The notes beneath the pieces are model-generated. The model searched no databases. It was not told the origin of the DNA and saw only the letters and a program-made list of their open reading frames with translations. A DNA stretch of 64,000 nt, from assembly GCA_022385805.1 (NCBI GenBank), contig MU277713.1:60804-124803 (forward strand). The letters run 5' to 3'. Below are positions 44,950-58,295 of the stretch, piece after piece. Made by a program: the position numbers and the translations under genes. How positions within the stretch are numbered: the stretch's first letter is position 1; each line of letters begins with the position of its first letter. Source of the DNA: Pilatotrama ljubarskyi (lineage: Eukaryota; Basidiomycota; Agaricomycetes; Polyporales; Polyporaceae).

Positions 44950-47900
44950 CTAAAACCGGGGGAAGGTATCCGGCTGAGCGCCAAAGACGTCCTGCCTGAA
45001 ACTGCCCTGCCCGTCCAAGATGCCCGTCTCGCGCATGAGCGACGCCCACTGCTCGCCTGCGCAGTCCCCTAGCGCGAACGGCCCGTTGAAGATGCTGTTC
45101 GACATGTCGGGGCCCATCGAGAAGAACGCGCTCGGGTCCGTCATCGGGTCGCCCGTCGCGAGTGCGTTCAGGAACTGCAGCGGGTCTTGCTGGGCATCCT
45201 GGGGCTCGGTTTGGGGTTGGGGCTGCGGGTGCGGATGCTGCTGTTGAGGTAGCGGGTTTACTCCTGCGAGGCCGTCCGCAGGAGAGAAAGGGGCTGGCGG
45301 CGGGAATCCGGACGTGTCCATCGGGACCTGCTGTTGGCCCTGGCTGACTACGGAGATGGAGGCGGAGGATGGGAAGAGCGAGAGATACTCCATCAACGAC
45401 GGGTGCACGTTCGACATCTGCTCCTCGACGTTCTGTGGGATCGGCATGCCGTCATCGCTGGGCGATGACGCCGTGGTCTGCGAAGTGGCCGCCGGCGCAG
45501 GCGTCGAGCTCGTCGGGGTGGGGGGTGCTGGGACGCTGCTCACAGACGATGGCGACTCGCGCGGCTTCGTGGGGTACTTCGTACGCTTGCGCGAGAGGAA
45601 CTTGTTCGTGACCACGCGCGTCTGTCCACCGAATATGGCGAGCTCGTCCTGGAACTGGTCCTCCGGTCCTATGAGCAATTGGATGTCCAAGGAGGGGCTC
45701 ATGTGACGATTCCGATACTCGTTGAACGCCCTCAGTGCGCGTTCCTTCAGGTTGCGCAAGATAGGCTGAAGAACAGATGCATATCAGGTGAGCATGTATC
45801 CTAGGTTCAATAACGTGCAATAACGCTACTAACCAAAGCTTGACGAGCGCGCGGGCTCATGCTTGCCCCGCGTTCGAAGAAGTCGACGGCGAGGTCGAGG
45901 TCCGTAAGAGCGCTTGGCGCCATAGTCGCGTTCGGCGAGCGCGTGACGGTGCTTCCCAAGATAACCTACACGTCCAGAAGCAGCCGGTAAGCATCATCCG
46001 CGGATCTCAGCCTAGAAGCACAGGAAGACACAGCCAATTCCGCACGCATATACGCGGCCGGCGGCAGAACTAATGAAGAGGGTATAATACGTACCGCGGC
46101 GGAGAACGCGTGTGTCCACATGCCCCAGAAGCGGCTGCATATCTCCGGGCTGCGTTCGGGGATTCGTCCAAGTGTTAGTCATGACGGGAAGATAGAGCTT
46201 TCGACTATTCGCACCTGCGGTTCCAATGATGAAGGAAGCTGCGAAGGAGGATGGAGGCGCAGCGGTTGGCGGCAAGGAAGGAGGGGGCATAGGGGCTAGA
46301 GAGAGGGTTCGTGGGATGGTCGAGAAGAGCCTGGGCGAAGAACGTCCGGTGTATGTGAATCATGGCTACCGTCGAACGTGCGTGAGCGAACGTCCTACAT
46401 AAACAAGGTACTGACGTACTGATGCTCCGGAAATGCGAGAGGAAGAACGACTTGAGGACGACGCCCGGGTTGCTGTAGTTGGCCTCGTCCGGACGGAGGT
46501 ACAGCCGCACGTTCGGAAGCGTCGTCTGCCGGATCTTGCGGTCGTACTCAAGCACCTGCGCGTATGATGGTGGTTTGGCGGAGAGCATTCCCTCAATTAC
46601 TCCGGCGTAGATGTCGCGAGTGAACGAGTGCTTGAATGACCAGACTGCCAAGTGATGCGCTCATGAGTCAGACCTGTCGACCTCACGCATGTTGGAGAAT
46701 ACAAGAACGTACAGCCACGCAGGTTGCTGCCGTCGTCGGCAATAGATGCCTCGTCGTCAGCAGGTAGCTCGCAGTCTATATGATGGAACGACAATGCCGG
46801 CGGACGCCCCAACGACATACACTGAGCCATGTCAGTACATCCAGATGCCCGAGACGCACGCGGCTCACATGCATCATCTCCAGCGTAGACAGCTCCCAGA
46901 ACAGGTTCCGTCGCCTCTGCACGTGCTTCTCGCTGAGCTTCCACGGAGCACTGTCGCGATCTACCGGCAGTGCGTATCAGTACCAAGACGGATTCCTGTG
47001 AAACAGGTGTACGGACGCAATCCGAGCTGTTGAAGATATACAGCTGAGTGAACGTAAGCGCGTATATGACAACCAGACGTACGCTTTGAGCGAGCTTAGC
47101 GGCAAACTCGACGACGCGCCATGCGCTCTCCATGGAGTACCGCTGTGTACAGAGGGAGTGGTATTCCGCCATGAGGACGCATGCTTGCACCGTCTCGATT
47201 TCGGGCGAGTCGAACACTGAACGCATAGACAAGGCAGCCCTCCCCAGACGATAGTACACCTCCGCCTCGGCGCTACACGGCGGCAGAGTCAAGTCGAGCA
47301 GAGACCCCAGAGCGAAGACAAAGAAGAGTACAGAGAGCAAGTGCGGACAGCGTCCGTCGTCGTCGCCGGCATCGCGGTGGTAGCTGTTCTTCTGGGGGTC
47401 CTTGACGCAGTTGTAGATGGGCACGAGCACGTCGTCGATCAGCTCGTCGCGCTTGATCGGCCGACACCACCAGGAGCTATGCTCCAAAAACGTCTCGCAG
47501 AGCGCCCACGCGCGCGGCTGCGGCGGTAAGCGGGACTCGAGCTTCTCGATGAGGGCGTCAGTGCCCTCTGGGATGATTGCCAGAGGGAAGGTAATGGCGA
47601 CATTGGCAAGCTCCGGTTCGTTGAGGGAAGGTACTGCTTCCCCTTCATCGTCCACGTCGCTTGTGGTCTGGGTACTATGAGACAATGACCACCTGTAAGA
47701 CATTCTGAGAAGACATACCGAAATCAGAGTCTACTACGCGCGTCAATACTGAGTCAACGGATGCGTTCCAGAAGACCGTCACGAACCTCTGAGCCCGCCG
47801 ATCGGCCGAAGTACTTTGTTTCACCATGTTCGCCGACGGTTAATGTACCAAGTGCATCAATGGAACTCGAGAGCATGTCTCTTGTATGCTCCTCGTCGAC

Positions 47901-48473
47901 CGTCCGTCGCACTTCGGGACCAAACTTGATCGTGAGTAGCTCATCTCGGAGGAGGGGATGCCTTTCATGGGATATGCCGGCCTGGAAGATAGCAAGAGCG
48001 TCCTCTAATTGCCGTATTCGCTCGCTCATCTCGGATATCTTTCTGTGCAGCTGGTCGGTATCGGCCAGGATGAATCTGCCAAGGCCAAGAAAGGCCCGTC
48101 TCAAATCACGGTCCGGACATCAATTCGAGGAACGACCCACCTTGTCCCTTGGCCCGCAGATAGACTTCCTGTGGGTCATTGCCAGATGAGCGAGCCCGAT
48201 CGGGCTGCTATATGCGCTCAGATGTAATAGTACATACCATTGGGGCATATCGACGTGCAGCCTCTCCGGACGCATGAGCCGCAAGGAAGCTTCTTGTCGC
48301 ACTTCAGCTTCAAACTGAAGCTTGCAATGAGGCAAGGAAGTTCTTCTGTATGATAGAACCAAGGGGACGCACCGTCTGCATTCCGCGCACGAGATCTCTC
48401 CTCTTGCCCTCTTGAGTTCGATCTCATCGTCGGTGCTGACTTTGCGCGAGTTTCTCCGTGGTTCGGCGGGCAT
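44950..48473 (-). CDS. Zn2Cys6 transcription factor with Fungal_trans domain, copy 1
   Basis: Exon 1 starts MPAEPRRNSRKVSTDDEIEL and runs to ISCAECRR; after an intron come LKLKCDKKLPCGSCVRRGC and TSICPN. The six cysteines have the C-x2-C-x6-C-x6-C-x2-C-x6-C spacing of the fungal binuclear zinc cluster. A coiled-coil dimerisation segment follows (QLHRKISEMSERIRQLEDAL), then HPLLRDELLTIKFGPE and KYFGRSAGSE. The middle homology (Fungal_trans) region includes RRNLFWELSTLEMMH and SLGRPPALSFHHIDCELP. The C-terminus (45759-44950) is Pro/Gln/Ser-rich, fitting an activation region. The protein should bind paired CGG-type sites as a dimer in the nucleus; its targets are unknown. The order and domains match a regulator family common in basidiomycetes. 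Introns are many and the exact borders were not all fixed. A paralogue lies next upstream on the same strand. Confidence 0.85.
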
Positions 48474-51268
48474 TGCGACTCAACAAGCAAGAAGGCGTAG
48501 AAGGACGTGACCATGGACGGCGAGGTACTCTGCAGCGAGAGCCCTCTGAGATGAGAATGAAAGGTGAGAAGAAGTGCAGAATGCCGGCGGGAGTGAGGAG
48601 GCAGCCCGGCACCAGTACTTTCATGTACGATCGCGGTGTGGGTAGGCGCCCAGGCCCCGGCTTGACCGGAGTTGGGCTAGCCGCTGCGGGAGTCAACGCC
48701 GTAGCGCCGAGTGGACATGGCCTCGCTGACACATTTCTCCTCTTCGCTGCACGTTCTCTGTCCTCATCTGCTGTCTGCTTGCTAACCCTGCCGTCATCTG
48801 CGACGTCAATATGTTCCGAGGCGCTATTCACTCTGATCTGATACGGTCTTGCGAGGATTCTGTCGCGTCTTTGCAGCAACAGCACATGCCCGGACATGTG
48901 CCGTGGCGTGGACCATTCTGCTGCACCTCCTGCCTTGTTCTCTACGCCTGATACATGTTCAGAGTTCTGGATATTTGGGCATGGCCAGCGACTTCCCAAA
49001 CGTCACTACACATGCGTTTCCATGGGCGTAACCATGCCAGGTGGGTCTGAATGCGGTGATAACCAGCTATGTATACCGGTACGTGTCGCCACTCTGATGT
49101 TCACGCCCGTAGATGTGCCTGCGGCTAGTCTGTACAGCTTCGCATAGGTGAGTCATGCGGTTGATGCAGACGCTGTAATTCTCCGTCCGTCCACACCCGA
49201 CGGAGCACTCGCAAGTAGGATGCAACCGTTCGATTGAGGGATACATGTCAATTGGCATGATTGCTCTGATGGCACTGCAAGTTGGCGCAACCCCAAAGCC
49301 CGATGGGCACATAGCGGAGAGAATTGAACAACAACCGCAAGGTTGCCCTCCTCGCCAAGCTGTAGGCAGCTGGCGTGCGGCGCCTATTCGACTTGGACTT
49401 GATTGCGGGTCCAGCCCTAGCGGAATGACTCACCGCGACATTTTCAGGACATGTGGCCAATATCTCCAAGGCGCTTCCTGCAGGACAAGATGCGGTGCGC
49501 TCTCGGTGGCTCACCGATGTTGTTTCGGGAGTTTATGTGAGGCGCAGCCTCGGTATAGGTCCGAGCGCTGACGTCGATTATAGTATCCGGCAGCGATAGG
49601 TATTCCGCTCTACGGGTCACCATGCGACCGCTTCTCCCCCAATCATGTCGCCTCGACGATATGAAAAGCTTCTGCTTTAGGTACGTCTTACAACAAGTAC
49701 ATCGTGAGCATGCAGACTGCGGGAAAGTGCCATGGCGCGCCCTCATCCGGAGGGCCAGCCTGGGACAGCACGGTATGAGCAGTACCGGCGATGCAGGCAG
49801 CGCGGCCTAGCTCGGCGCGTCGCCTTACAACGGAGCCCACAACGGGATCGGTCACAATGAAGCTGCGAGTCCAGTCACCCACATACGTCGGTTCGCGAAA
49901 AGTAGGAGGTGAGAAGAGCAGATGGGCTATATGGGGTTGTAGTTTGCCTTTCCGCTCTCGTTAGACCGTCATAACGGACACTGGATCCCGCCCGCTCCTT
50001 CTCCCAGCCTATGATACATCCTCTGGCTTAGGAGTGAGTCCCCGCGTGCACGAGCAGACGCAGAGCCACCAATTCTCAAACGCCTCGGCGGTTCATTGTA
50101 TGTACAGCTGTGCCACGATGAAGGCCGGCCCATCTCTACTCCGCATTCCGTTGTGCACTCGTCCACGCGCGACGCGCGCCATCCGGTCATACTCTCGCTC
50201 GGCGTTAGCATGTTGCACAGTCGCACTCCTCTCCTGCCCCCTGCTCGTAAGCGCTATACCCAGAAAGGTCTAGGCCCCTCCTCTCCTGGTGCTTAGTGTT
50301 GTAGCTCCTGTAGAGCCATCTTGGCGATCCATCCATAAGCAATATCTGAAGAAGGTCCGCAGCACGCCCACAAACACCATCACCCCTAAACTCCTGCGAG
50401 TACACGCCTGATGATCTACTTGGCGCAGTGTTCCCGGGACACAATGGTCATACTACGACCACCGCCTAGTCGGGCGCGTTCGCGTGTGAGCTGCCCCGAC
50501 TCCTCTTGTGGGTTGTATGGACAAGCATGCGGAGCGTTCGAGGTATGTGCCCACTTGAAGCGCCTCGCCGGGTGCATGCGTCCGCCACCATCACTGAGCA
50601 TCTCCGCATCCATGACTTTCTCCGAGACACAACAAATTGAGATGCGGACACTACACCCCGGGAAGTATGATAAAGTGCACAACAGACAGCTCGGTCCCGG
50701 TAATCGTGTAAGACCGAAATCAGAGTTCCAAATCCTGGCGGTACTCACTGCAGTCGGCTGCTCCTCCCTACGCGAAGCTATGCTGAGAATTGCATGATTA
50801 GCTGGAAGCCTGGTGACCCAGCTGCCCCGCACACCAGCATCGGTAGACCGAACCCTTGCATCTAATTACGGTAGCCCGTAGGTATGTACAGTATGGTACT
50901 GGTACTGGTACGCGTAGCTTAGTATGTAGCCTGATACACATTGAATCGACGAGACGCTGGAGCCTCAGACCGGGACCGACACCGAAAATGAGACAGGAGA
51001 CGAGATATCTGCTGATTAGCGTACAGAGCGAGCGAGACGACGACGAGAGATAGGAGGTACGCGATCCGGGCCACGGGAGCCGGCGAGAAAGGACAGAAGG
51101 GGACCGAAAATCCAGAGCAACCGAGCGCAGTGACCAAAAAGAAGGGAACGAAACTCACGAAGGCAGCGATACACTGTCTCTCGAGTTTGCAGAGTCAATA
51201 TACTCACGCACCGGGGGAGCGCAAGAAAGTACACGGTACCCGATGCGGCGCGGTACTCTAAGCTGCGG
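48474..51268. other. Intergenic region between the two Zn2Cys6 genes
   Basis: About 2.8 kb with no supported gene, only short frames on both strands. It is long for this compact part and probably includes the promoter of the downstream copy 1. A small unrecognised gene cannot be excluded. Confidence 0.5.
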
Positions 51269-54200
51269 CTACAGAAAGCCGTTCTCGTGCATGAACGAAG
51301 TCCAACGCTCGTCCAGCCGGCCGTGCCGTGACGCGAGGCCCAAATTGACAAGCTCCGGCGGCGGCGCGTAGTGCTGTTGTGGCGGCTGTGGCTGCTGGTG
51401 GTGTGCCGGCAGCCCTTGCGCGTAACCGCTTCCGCCGCCACCAGAGTACCGCTGCAAGATGTCCGCGTTCTGCGCGAACATCGAGTTCTGCGGCGCGTAC
51501 GGCCCGGAGTGCATCTGGCCGTTGAACGGCTGCGCAGGGGGCGTGATTGATGATGGGGAGTTCTGCCCGCCCCATTGGTAATCCGAGGGCTGCCCTTGGG
51601 AGTGCGAGTGCGACAAACTGAGCGAACGGTACTGGTGTTGGGGCGCGTGTGGATGAGACGGGCCAAGCATGGATGGATGCGACGGCTGGTGAGACTGGGT
51701 CGGGAAGGGCGTAGGAACGTGCGGGTGTCCCGCACTCGATGCTGACGCCGGTGTGTGCGGGAGCGACCACGAATCGCCAAGCGGAAGGCTGTTCACGCCT
51801 GGGATAGGCGCGATCGGAATGGGTGTGGGTGGCGTGATGAGGGGCAACGACCCGCCGCGCTGCGACGCCGCCTGCGACATACTAGCGTGGGAGCCTGGGG
51901 GCGAAGGGGAAGGGCGCTTGGATGCGACCACGGCAGTGCGGCCGGCGAAGATGTCGAGCTCATCCTCGTCCTCCGTCTTCCAGAGCGCGCCGTCATACAT
52001 CGATTTACCCGTCGGATCGTTCTGCGCAGCCGCGAACGCACAGTGGGCCTTCTCACGCAGTCTCAGCAAAATCGGCTACAGATGGACGGGGCAGTGGGAT
52101 GAGCGAGCGATCATCGCACAAAAAGTGACAGATACGTACGAGCGCCTTCGCTGCGCGTCGACTGTGCTTCGACGCCTGTGTGAATAGCTCGTAGGCCTGG
52201 TCAAGCTGTGCCAGTGCAGGAGGTGCCATCGCCGATCGCGGACCGCGCGTGACCACAGTGGCAAACACGACCTGTGCTCAGATAGACTTTGTTAGGGACG
52301 CGCAGCGCAAGGGACCGCGGCTCCGACTCACCGCCGAGGAGAACGCAAAGGTCCAAATCACCCAGAAGCGCGCGCACATGCCAGGGTACTGGCTGAACTG
52401 CTCTCGCACTACCTTGAGGATGGTACCGGACGCGCGATACGCAGCAAGGAAGGAGTGCGCGTAAGCACTTCTAAGCGGATTCCGTGGACAATCGATGATG
52501 GCCTGTGCGAAGAAGCTGCGGTGCAAGAACAGAAGAACTATGTAGAACGACCGTTGAATGATACCAAAACGCATTGGTCGCTGAATCACACTACTCACTG
52601 ACTTCCCGCGAGTGCGAAAGCACAAAGCGGATCATGCTCTCCTGCAGCGGTAGCGGTTCGCTGTCTGGTGGCGTCTCGAGGTCTTCCAGCAGAGCGGCAG
52701 CGTCGGGAGGAATCGGGAACTCGCGCACTTTCCGGTCGAGCTCCATTATGGTCTCGTAGGATGGTGCCTCCGAAGTCAACGTCTTAGATGCTACCTCCGA
52801 GACACACTGAAGCGCGAAGCGGAAGCCCCAAGTTTCAACTGCACAATATGCAATCAGGGCTGAATTAGTAGCCGTAAAGGCGCAATAGATAAAAACTCAC
52901 ACGCCGCCTCAGGTTCCTCGCCATCCTCGTCTTCTGGGGTGCTTGTGGGCGTGGGGAATTTGCAATCGATATACTCGCGCTGAATGACCGGCGGGCGTCC
53001 GGTCATCAAGCTCTACAGATAATCACGTCAGTAGGACGCGGTGGAAGAGCCGAGAATACGAACCTGCCATGCATCGGCGACAAAAAGGTCCCAGAAAGTG
53101 ACTCGTCGCCGCTCGACCACCTCAGCGGAGAAACCAAAGCGCGCGCTGTCGCGGTCTTTGCGCGCATGAGTCAAGGTCTAAGTAGCATGAACGGCGGAAA
53201 TGAACGACTCACGAAGGCCAATCTAAACGCGCCGTAGTTCTTTGTAAGGACTGCAAGAATAGCAGAGCAACTGGAACACGTACCGTATGCGACAGCTGAC
53301 CAGCCAGCGACACGAGGGCCCAAGAGAACTCCATGTTGTTGTCCTGCCCGCCGGGCTCGTTCCCGACCATGGCTATGTATATGCTGTGTAAGTGCAGCGC
53401 CTGTATTGTCACCAGTGTCGGGTTTGCCAGGACAGACTGCAGAGCGAGCGCGGCCTGAGCTAACTGGCTGTAGTGCTCGGCCTCTGAGTTGTATGGCTGT
53501 TGCTTGAGGTCGACGAGGGCGCCGATGGCAAAGCAGAGGAGCAACAACGCAAGGTCATGAGGACTGCTGTAGTCGGTAGTCGACGGAGCGGCGTCTTCGG
53601 GCGGCGGCTGCTTGTAAAAATAGGGGATCATCTCGTCGAAAAGTTGTCGACGGGGCACACTTCGGAATAGCCACGCCGCATGAGTCACATATGACTCCGC
53701 GAGCTGGCATGCGCGTTCATATGATGGGAGGTGGCCCTCGATGAGCTCGTACACAGAGTGAGGCGGGCCCATGGGGGTGAATGGGAAGGCGTTTGAGAAG
53801 CGTGTAATCTCGCCAGGTAGCGGCGGTGTCTTCGAGCCGCGTAGTGACTCTGGGGACCTGCTACCATTGCTGGGTGATGACGGGCCATCGCTATCTGACT
53901 GTAGACCGACCGGTGAGGATTGACCTAAAGGCCAACAGGAAAAGACATACAAAAAGCAGATACTGGAAGTGGGCGACGAGTGTTAGCTGCTACGTACGCG
54001 GCGGTACCAAGGGTGCTTACTTCAGTTCCGCCAGTGGGGCCGAAGAATCTTGACACTCCGTGGTCCGACACTGACAACATGCCAAAGGCTGACACGACGT
54101 CTGATGAGGTGACGTTGGTGAAGTCTTCGGGCACTAAGTCCTCCTCGTCGTCCATACTGCGGGCCTTAGTTTTGCCGTCAGATAGGAGTGGGTGTGGATC

Positions 54201-54855
54201 GTTCGAGCACTTTGCTTGTAGGATAGCGAGCGCGTCCTCCAGTTGGTGTATGCGCTCACTCATCTTCGCTATTCGACGATGGAGATGCTCCGTCGCGGCC
54301 AGAACAAAGCTAAGCCACCAGTCAGTCAACTGAGGCGCATACACCGAGGGTGAGAACGCACCGCGTTCCTTGGCCTGTAGCGAGACTCCCTGTGGCACTG
54401 TGAGTACGAGAACAAATCCAGGATCGCATAGAGTGGCTACAGACCGTTGGGACAAAGAGCCGCACAACCTCGGCGCTAGAGGACGCATGAGTGGGATATT
54501 TGGACGATTGATGGACGCAGAGACATACCTGACATGATTGACAAGGTATCGACTTGTCACAGCGGATCTGCAGACGATTGAGTACCACTGAATGGCCAAG
54601 ACAGAGATGAGGGACAGAAGGGCACCTTGAGTCTGTAAGACGGGCATCGAGTCAATGAGGGCAGAGAAGACGGAAGGGAATGCGGTGATCGCACCTGCGG
54701 CACTCGGCGCACGAGATTTCGCCTCTGCTCCGCTTGAGCTCTATCTCGCGTGCGTGAGTGGAATCGAATTTGAGGTCTTCCTGGTCCCTGCGAAGAGTGT
54801 TTCTGCGGCGAGCGGCTGCAGCGGCGGCTGCAGCCTTGGAGGAGTCTGCAGGCAT
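51269..54855 (-). CDS. Zn2Cys6 transcription factor with Fungal_trans domain, copy 2
   Basis: Paralogue of the gene at 44950-48473 with the same exon order. It starts MPADSSKAAAAAAAARRRNT and reaches EIELKRSRGEISCAECRR; the rest of the zinc cluster is IRCDKSIPCQSC plus a further exon for the last cysteines. Next are LAATEHLHRRIAKMSERIHQ, the FFGPTGGTE motif, a regulatory domain (HLPSYERACQLAESYVTHAA, VERRRVTFWDLFVADAWQ, TGRPPVIQREYIDCKFPTPT) and SFFAQAIIDCPRNPLRSAYA. The C-terminal exon (52069-51269) is rich in Pro, His, Ser and Gln, a likely activation region, and ends RWTSFMHENGFL. Overall similarity to copy 1 is clear but not close, so the tandem duplication is old. Nuclear DNA-binding regulator; targets are unknown. 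Small exon borders were not all resolved. Confidence 0.85.
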
Positions 54856-57800
54856 GGGAGTGGAGGAGGAGAAGAAGACACGGGAGGAGGGACGGTGGCG
54901 GGCGAGGGAATAATGGGACTGGGAAAGGGGGTCTTAATTCGGCTGCGGAGGATAATTGGTTGTGACTGAGCGTGCACGATCACAGCGCCGGCGGGATGGG
55001 AAAGAATGGTCAGCAACGGGCGTGCCAGTGTCCTCTCTGCCAGCCAGCTGCTCAATGGGTCTGGAGAAGAACGACATCTTGCGCCGGCCTCTTTATACCG
55101 ATTCTCCATCTTGTCCCACATCGCGAGCTCGTCTGAACAGAGAGAGGCGCACAACCCTGACACTCGCCGCCATCCGCTGCCAAGCGCTCCGGCGCCCGCT
55201 CCCAGTTAGGAAATGCATCACCCGCCACAACATACGCTAGGCGCCCGCCGAACTCCCCCGCCGCACCTCCCATATTCACATAATATAAGGCAGGCTCAGT
55301 ACAGCTAAAGCAGCCTCGAAGGGCAGCGAACGCCATGGAGACAGCCCTGTGTTGGCCCGCTTACACCCATACAGTCGCGCTCCCACCGCGAACTAGTTGC
55401 AATTCCAGCTGATACGCACCCGGCCTCGCCTTCGGCCACACACCGCGTGCGTGTGTTCGCCCTCGATTGGAATACGCCATGTAAGTTCAGCCATCTCTTT
55501 GATATTCGCAGGCTCAGCGACCGGGACGGCGCTCCCGCCCGCGAGTTGCCACGGCGGCGGTTTCTTTCGGACGCACTCTCGCCTCTCGTCCATCTACAGA
55601 CTACGCGCTTCGCCAGCGCCGGCGACGACGCTGTCCATCATGCGCTGCATTGCGCCGTCTGCCTGCATCCCGAACCATATTCCGGTGCATGCTGCGCCGT
55701 CTGATAAGGTCGCATGAATGCTGCCGCCGCGCCGGGAGATGCAAATTTCGACGCCAGCCGTGCCAGAAATGTACATGCCGTAGGCATCTCGCCGTCGTCG
55801 CCCCTTGATCCCGATACAGCGGTTGGCGAACTCCACAGCACTTTCGGATTTGCGGCTTGCCCGCTGTGTCAATGACAGCACCCCCGATCGTAAGGCACGC
55901 TTGCGCTGACTCAAGATAACCACTCGCTCGGGCCTGCTCCAAGATGTGTGCCCAACTACGTTCGCTCAGCCATCCAAGTCAGACCCGTTCTATCACTAGC
56001 GCAGCCATCTTACTCAGATTCACTCAAGGATCGTCGGTACGCGGCGCGAGACGGTATCAGCAACAAGCTTCGCTGTCCTAGCTACGCCACCGAAGCGCGT
56101 TCGCAAGGTAGGTTCGCTAGGAAAGCGTTCCTATGAAAGGAAAACCCACACTCTGCTTATACTGTTAGCACACGGCACCGTCCCTACTTCGCAGTTTCAC
56201 CTCGTGTGAATCTGGCCTTGCGCACGGCCGTTTGCAGCCTCTCGCAGCCCATCGCACCCTCATGCAGTCCTCTCTTCCACTCAGAACGATACCATCGCGC
56301 TGCGCCAGGGACCTCAGCATGCCAGGGGAGATCCTTGAGTTTTGAAGGGGAGTGGGTACCGTTTGCGCGGCACGCCTGGCCACATGTCCTGGCCACCAGC
56401 AAGCAGAGGCGGCGCGGTGAGAAAACGCACTGGCAGACTGCTCGCCTCCGCAAAACTGCCGCGACGCGAGCGCTGGCTGTGCAGGGGTGCATGAGCAGCG
56501 TATGCGCTCACTGTGTGGGAGAATCACCGGTCGGGAGTCAGCGCGAGAGCGAGAACCCCCCGGCCAGCGACGTTTCCCGGCTCCGGCCATGAGGAGATGG
56601 CCATGGTAAAACGAATAAGCATGGCTCGTCTAGCTTCTGTCGCGGTCGCAGTTCCAGTAATAAGGGATCCTCTCCTCCCTGGTATGTCATGTGTCTCCTC
56701 AGTTGTCTTGGCCGCTAGGACCTCTCTCTTCATCGGCGGAGACAACAGCCTGCCTGTACATGCATGCGTCACAGGTTGCGGAAAACGCTGACTGAACCCG
56801 TCCGGCCAGGAGTCCACGGAGCAGTCACACCAGCCGCAGCGGAGTTACTATTCGGCACTAGGGAAGCTACGAGCAAGTAAGTGATCCAAGGACCAAAGTC
56901 TGACATACGTACCCTATCTGCCACATATCATAGATCGGCGCATCATCCATCGGGTGCTTTCTTGTGAAGATGCGTCGCGCCTCCAAGAGCATCTCGTTAC
57001 CTGCTCCCGGGGACGTCGCAACCGCCTCCCTAGGCCGCTGGCGTCCCATACGCCGACGTGCTGCGGATTGATGCCCCTCGACGTTTACCCGCGTACGGAC
57101 CGAAGCTGCATTTGGTACCATCTCGGGACGCGCAGCACGGTCAATTAAGATGGCTCCTGGATGCCGGGAAGGAACATAGCCGCAAATTGCATGGATGCTA
57201 CTACGACTACGCAGACGCAAGGCACGCGAGACTGGCACTGGCACAGGTGGGTGTCGCCATGGTCGACATACGCCGCAGTACTCTATTCGCATAAGCATCG
57301 CTACCGACCCGCTCGCTACGCCCGGTGCGTTGTGTCACCGTGAGGCTATCTATCCTGCATTCCTGCAGTGGGTGGACAGCTGATATGGCGTCGGATACGC
57401 AGGCCATCTTGACCTCTTCGCGCAACATGGCTGACGGTAAGCACGCGTACGACTTGTGAAGCGAGTAATAACTCTCAAGCAGTGCGAGAGCAGCCTTGAG
57501 TAGATCATACCGAGGATCACCTGAACATGTAGGCGCGAACTGATCGCTGTGCGCATATCCCGCTAGCACGCCCTTTGAAGGATCGCATAGATTGCGACAC
57601 CCTAGACTCGCTGCGTGCTCGCCTGGCGCGCTATGCTGCGACACTTTCCACATGGCAAGCTGGCGTAGTGCAACCTAGGGGTTCGACCTGGTGAAGCGAG
57701 ACGTAACGACAGCTCTATGGCCGCTACGAACGTCAACTTGACGAATCATCCTCTTACGCACCTGCACCCCCGTCTGCAGCTGGAGAAGAAGATGCAAGCG

Positions 57801-58295
57801 CTGATGCAGCCGTCAAAACGTCCCCGCAGAGCATGCGGTGAGCGGAGACAACCGTAGGGCACCAGTGCCCGTCGCCGTCCAAGCAAGGATAAAATATTTA
57901 GGACTATTGTACAGTACAAAGGACCTAGATAGGAAGCACATACAAGGACCGTCCGTCATCTAGAGTACACGGCACGAGAGAGAATGAATGAATACATCTG
58001 CAACCATAGATATTCGTCGATAGCTAGCATCGATACCACCTCCATTCAAACCGTCCGGCAGGCCTCACCTCCCGCATTGGCAAGGACGTTCTCCCATGAT
58101 TGTCGAACACGTTCGTGGTTCAAGAGCGTCCTTCCGGCTCGCCGGGACCCCTTGATAGTCAGGCCGAGTAGAAGCCAGAGTCGCTCACGCACTCAGCAGG
58201 GTTGGAGGGCGTCTCGAGCCTGACCGCGTCTAGATACGCCGGAAGCGGGTGCGTTCGCAGCATAGCAAGGAGAAGAAGAAGCGGGCGCAAGAGGG
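54856..58295. other. Long region without a supported gene
   Basis: About 3.4 kb. The minus-strand frames at 57207-57653 (DLLKAALALLESYYSLHKSY) and 56867-57298 (EMLLEARRIFTRKHPMDDAP) look protein-like and may be pieces of an unrecognised or decayed gene. I could not join them and name no function. Confidence 0.4.
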
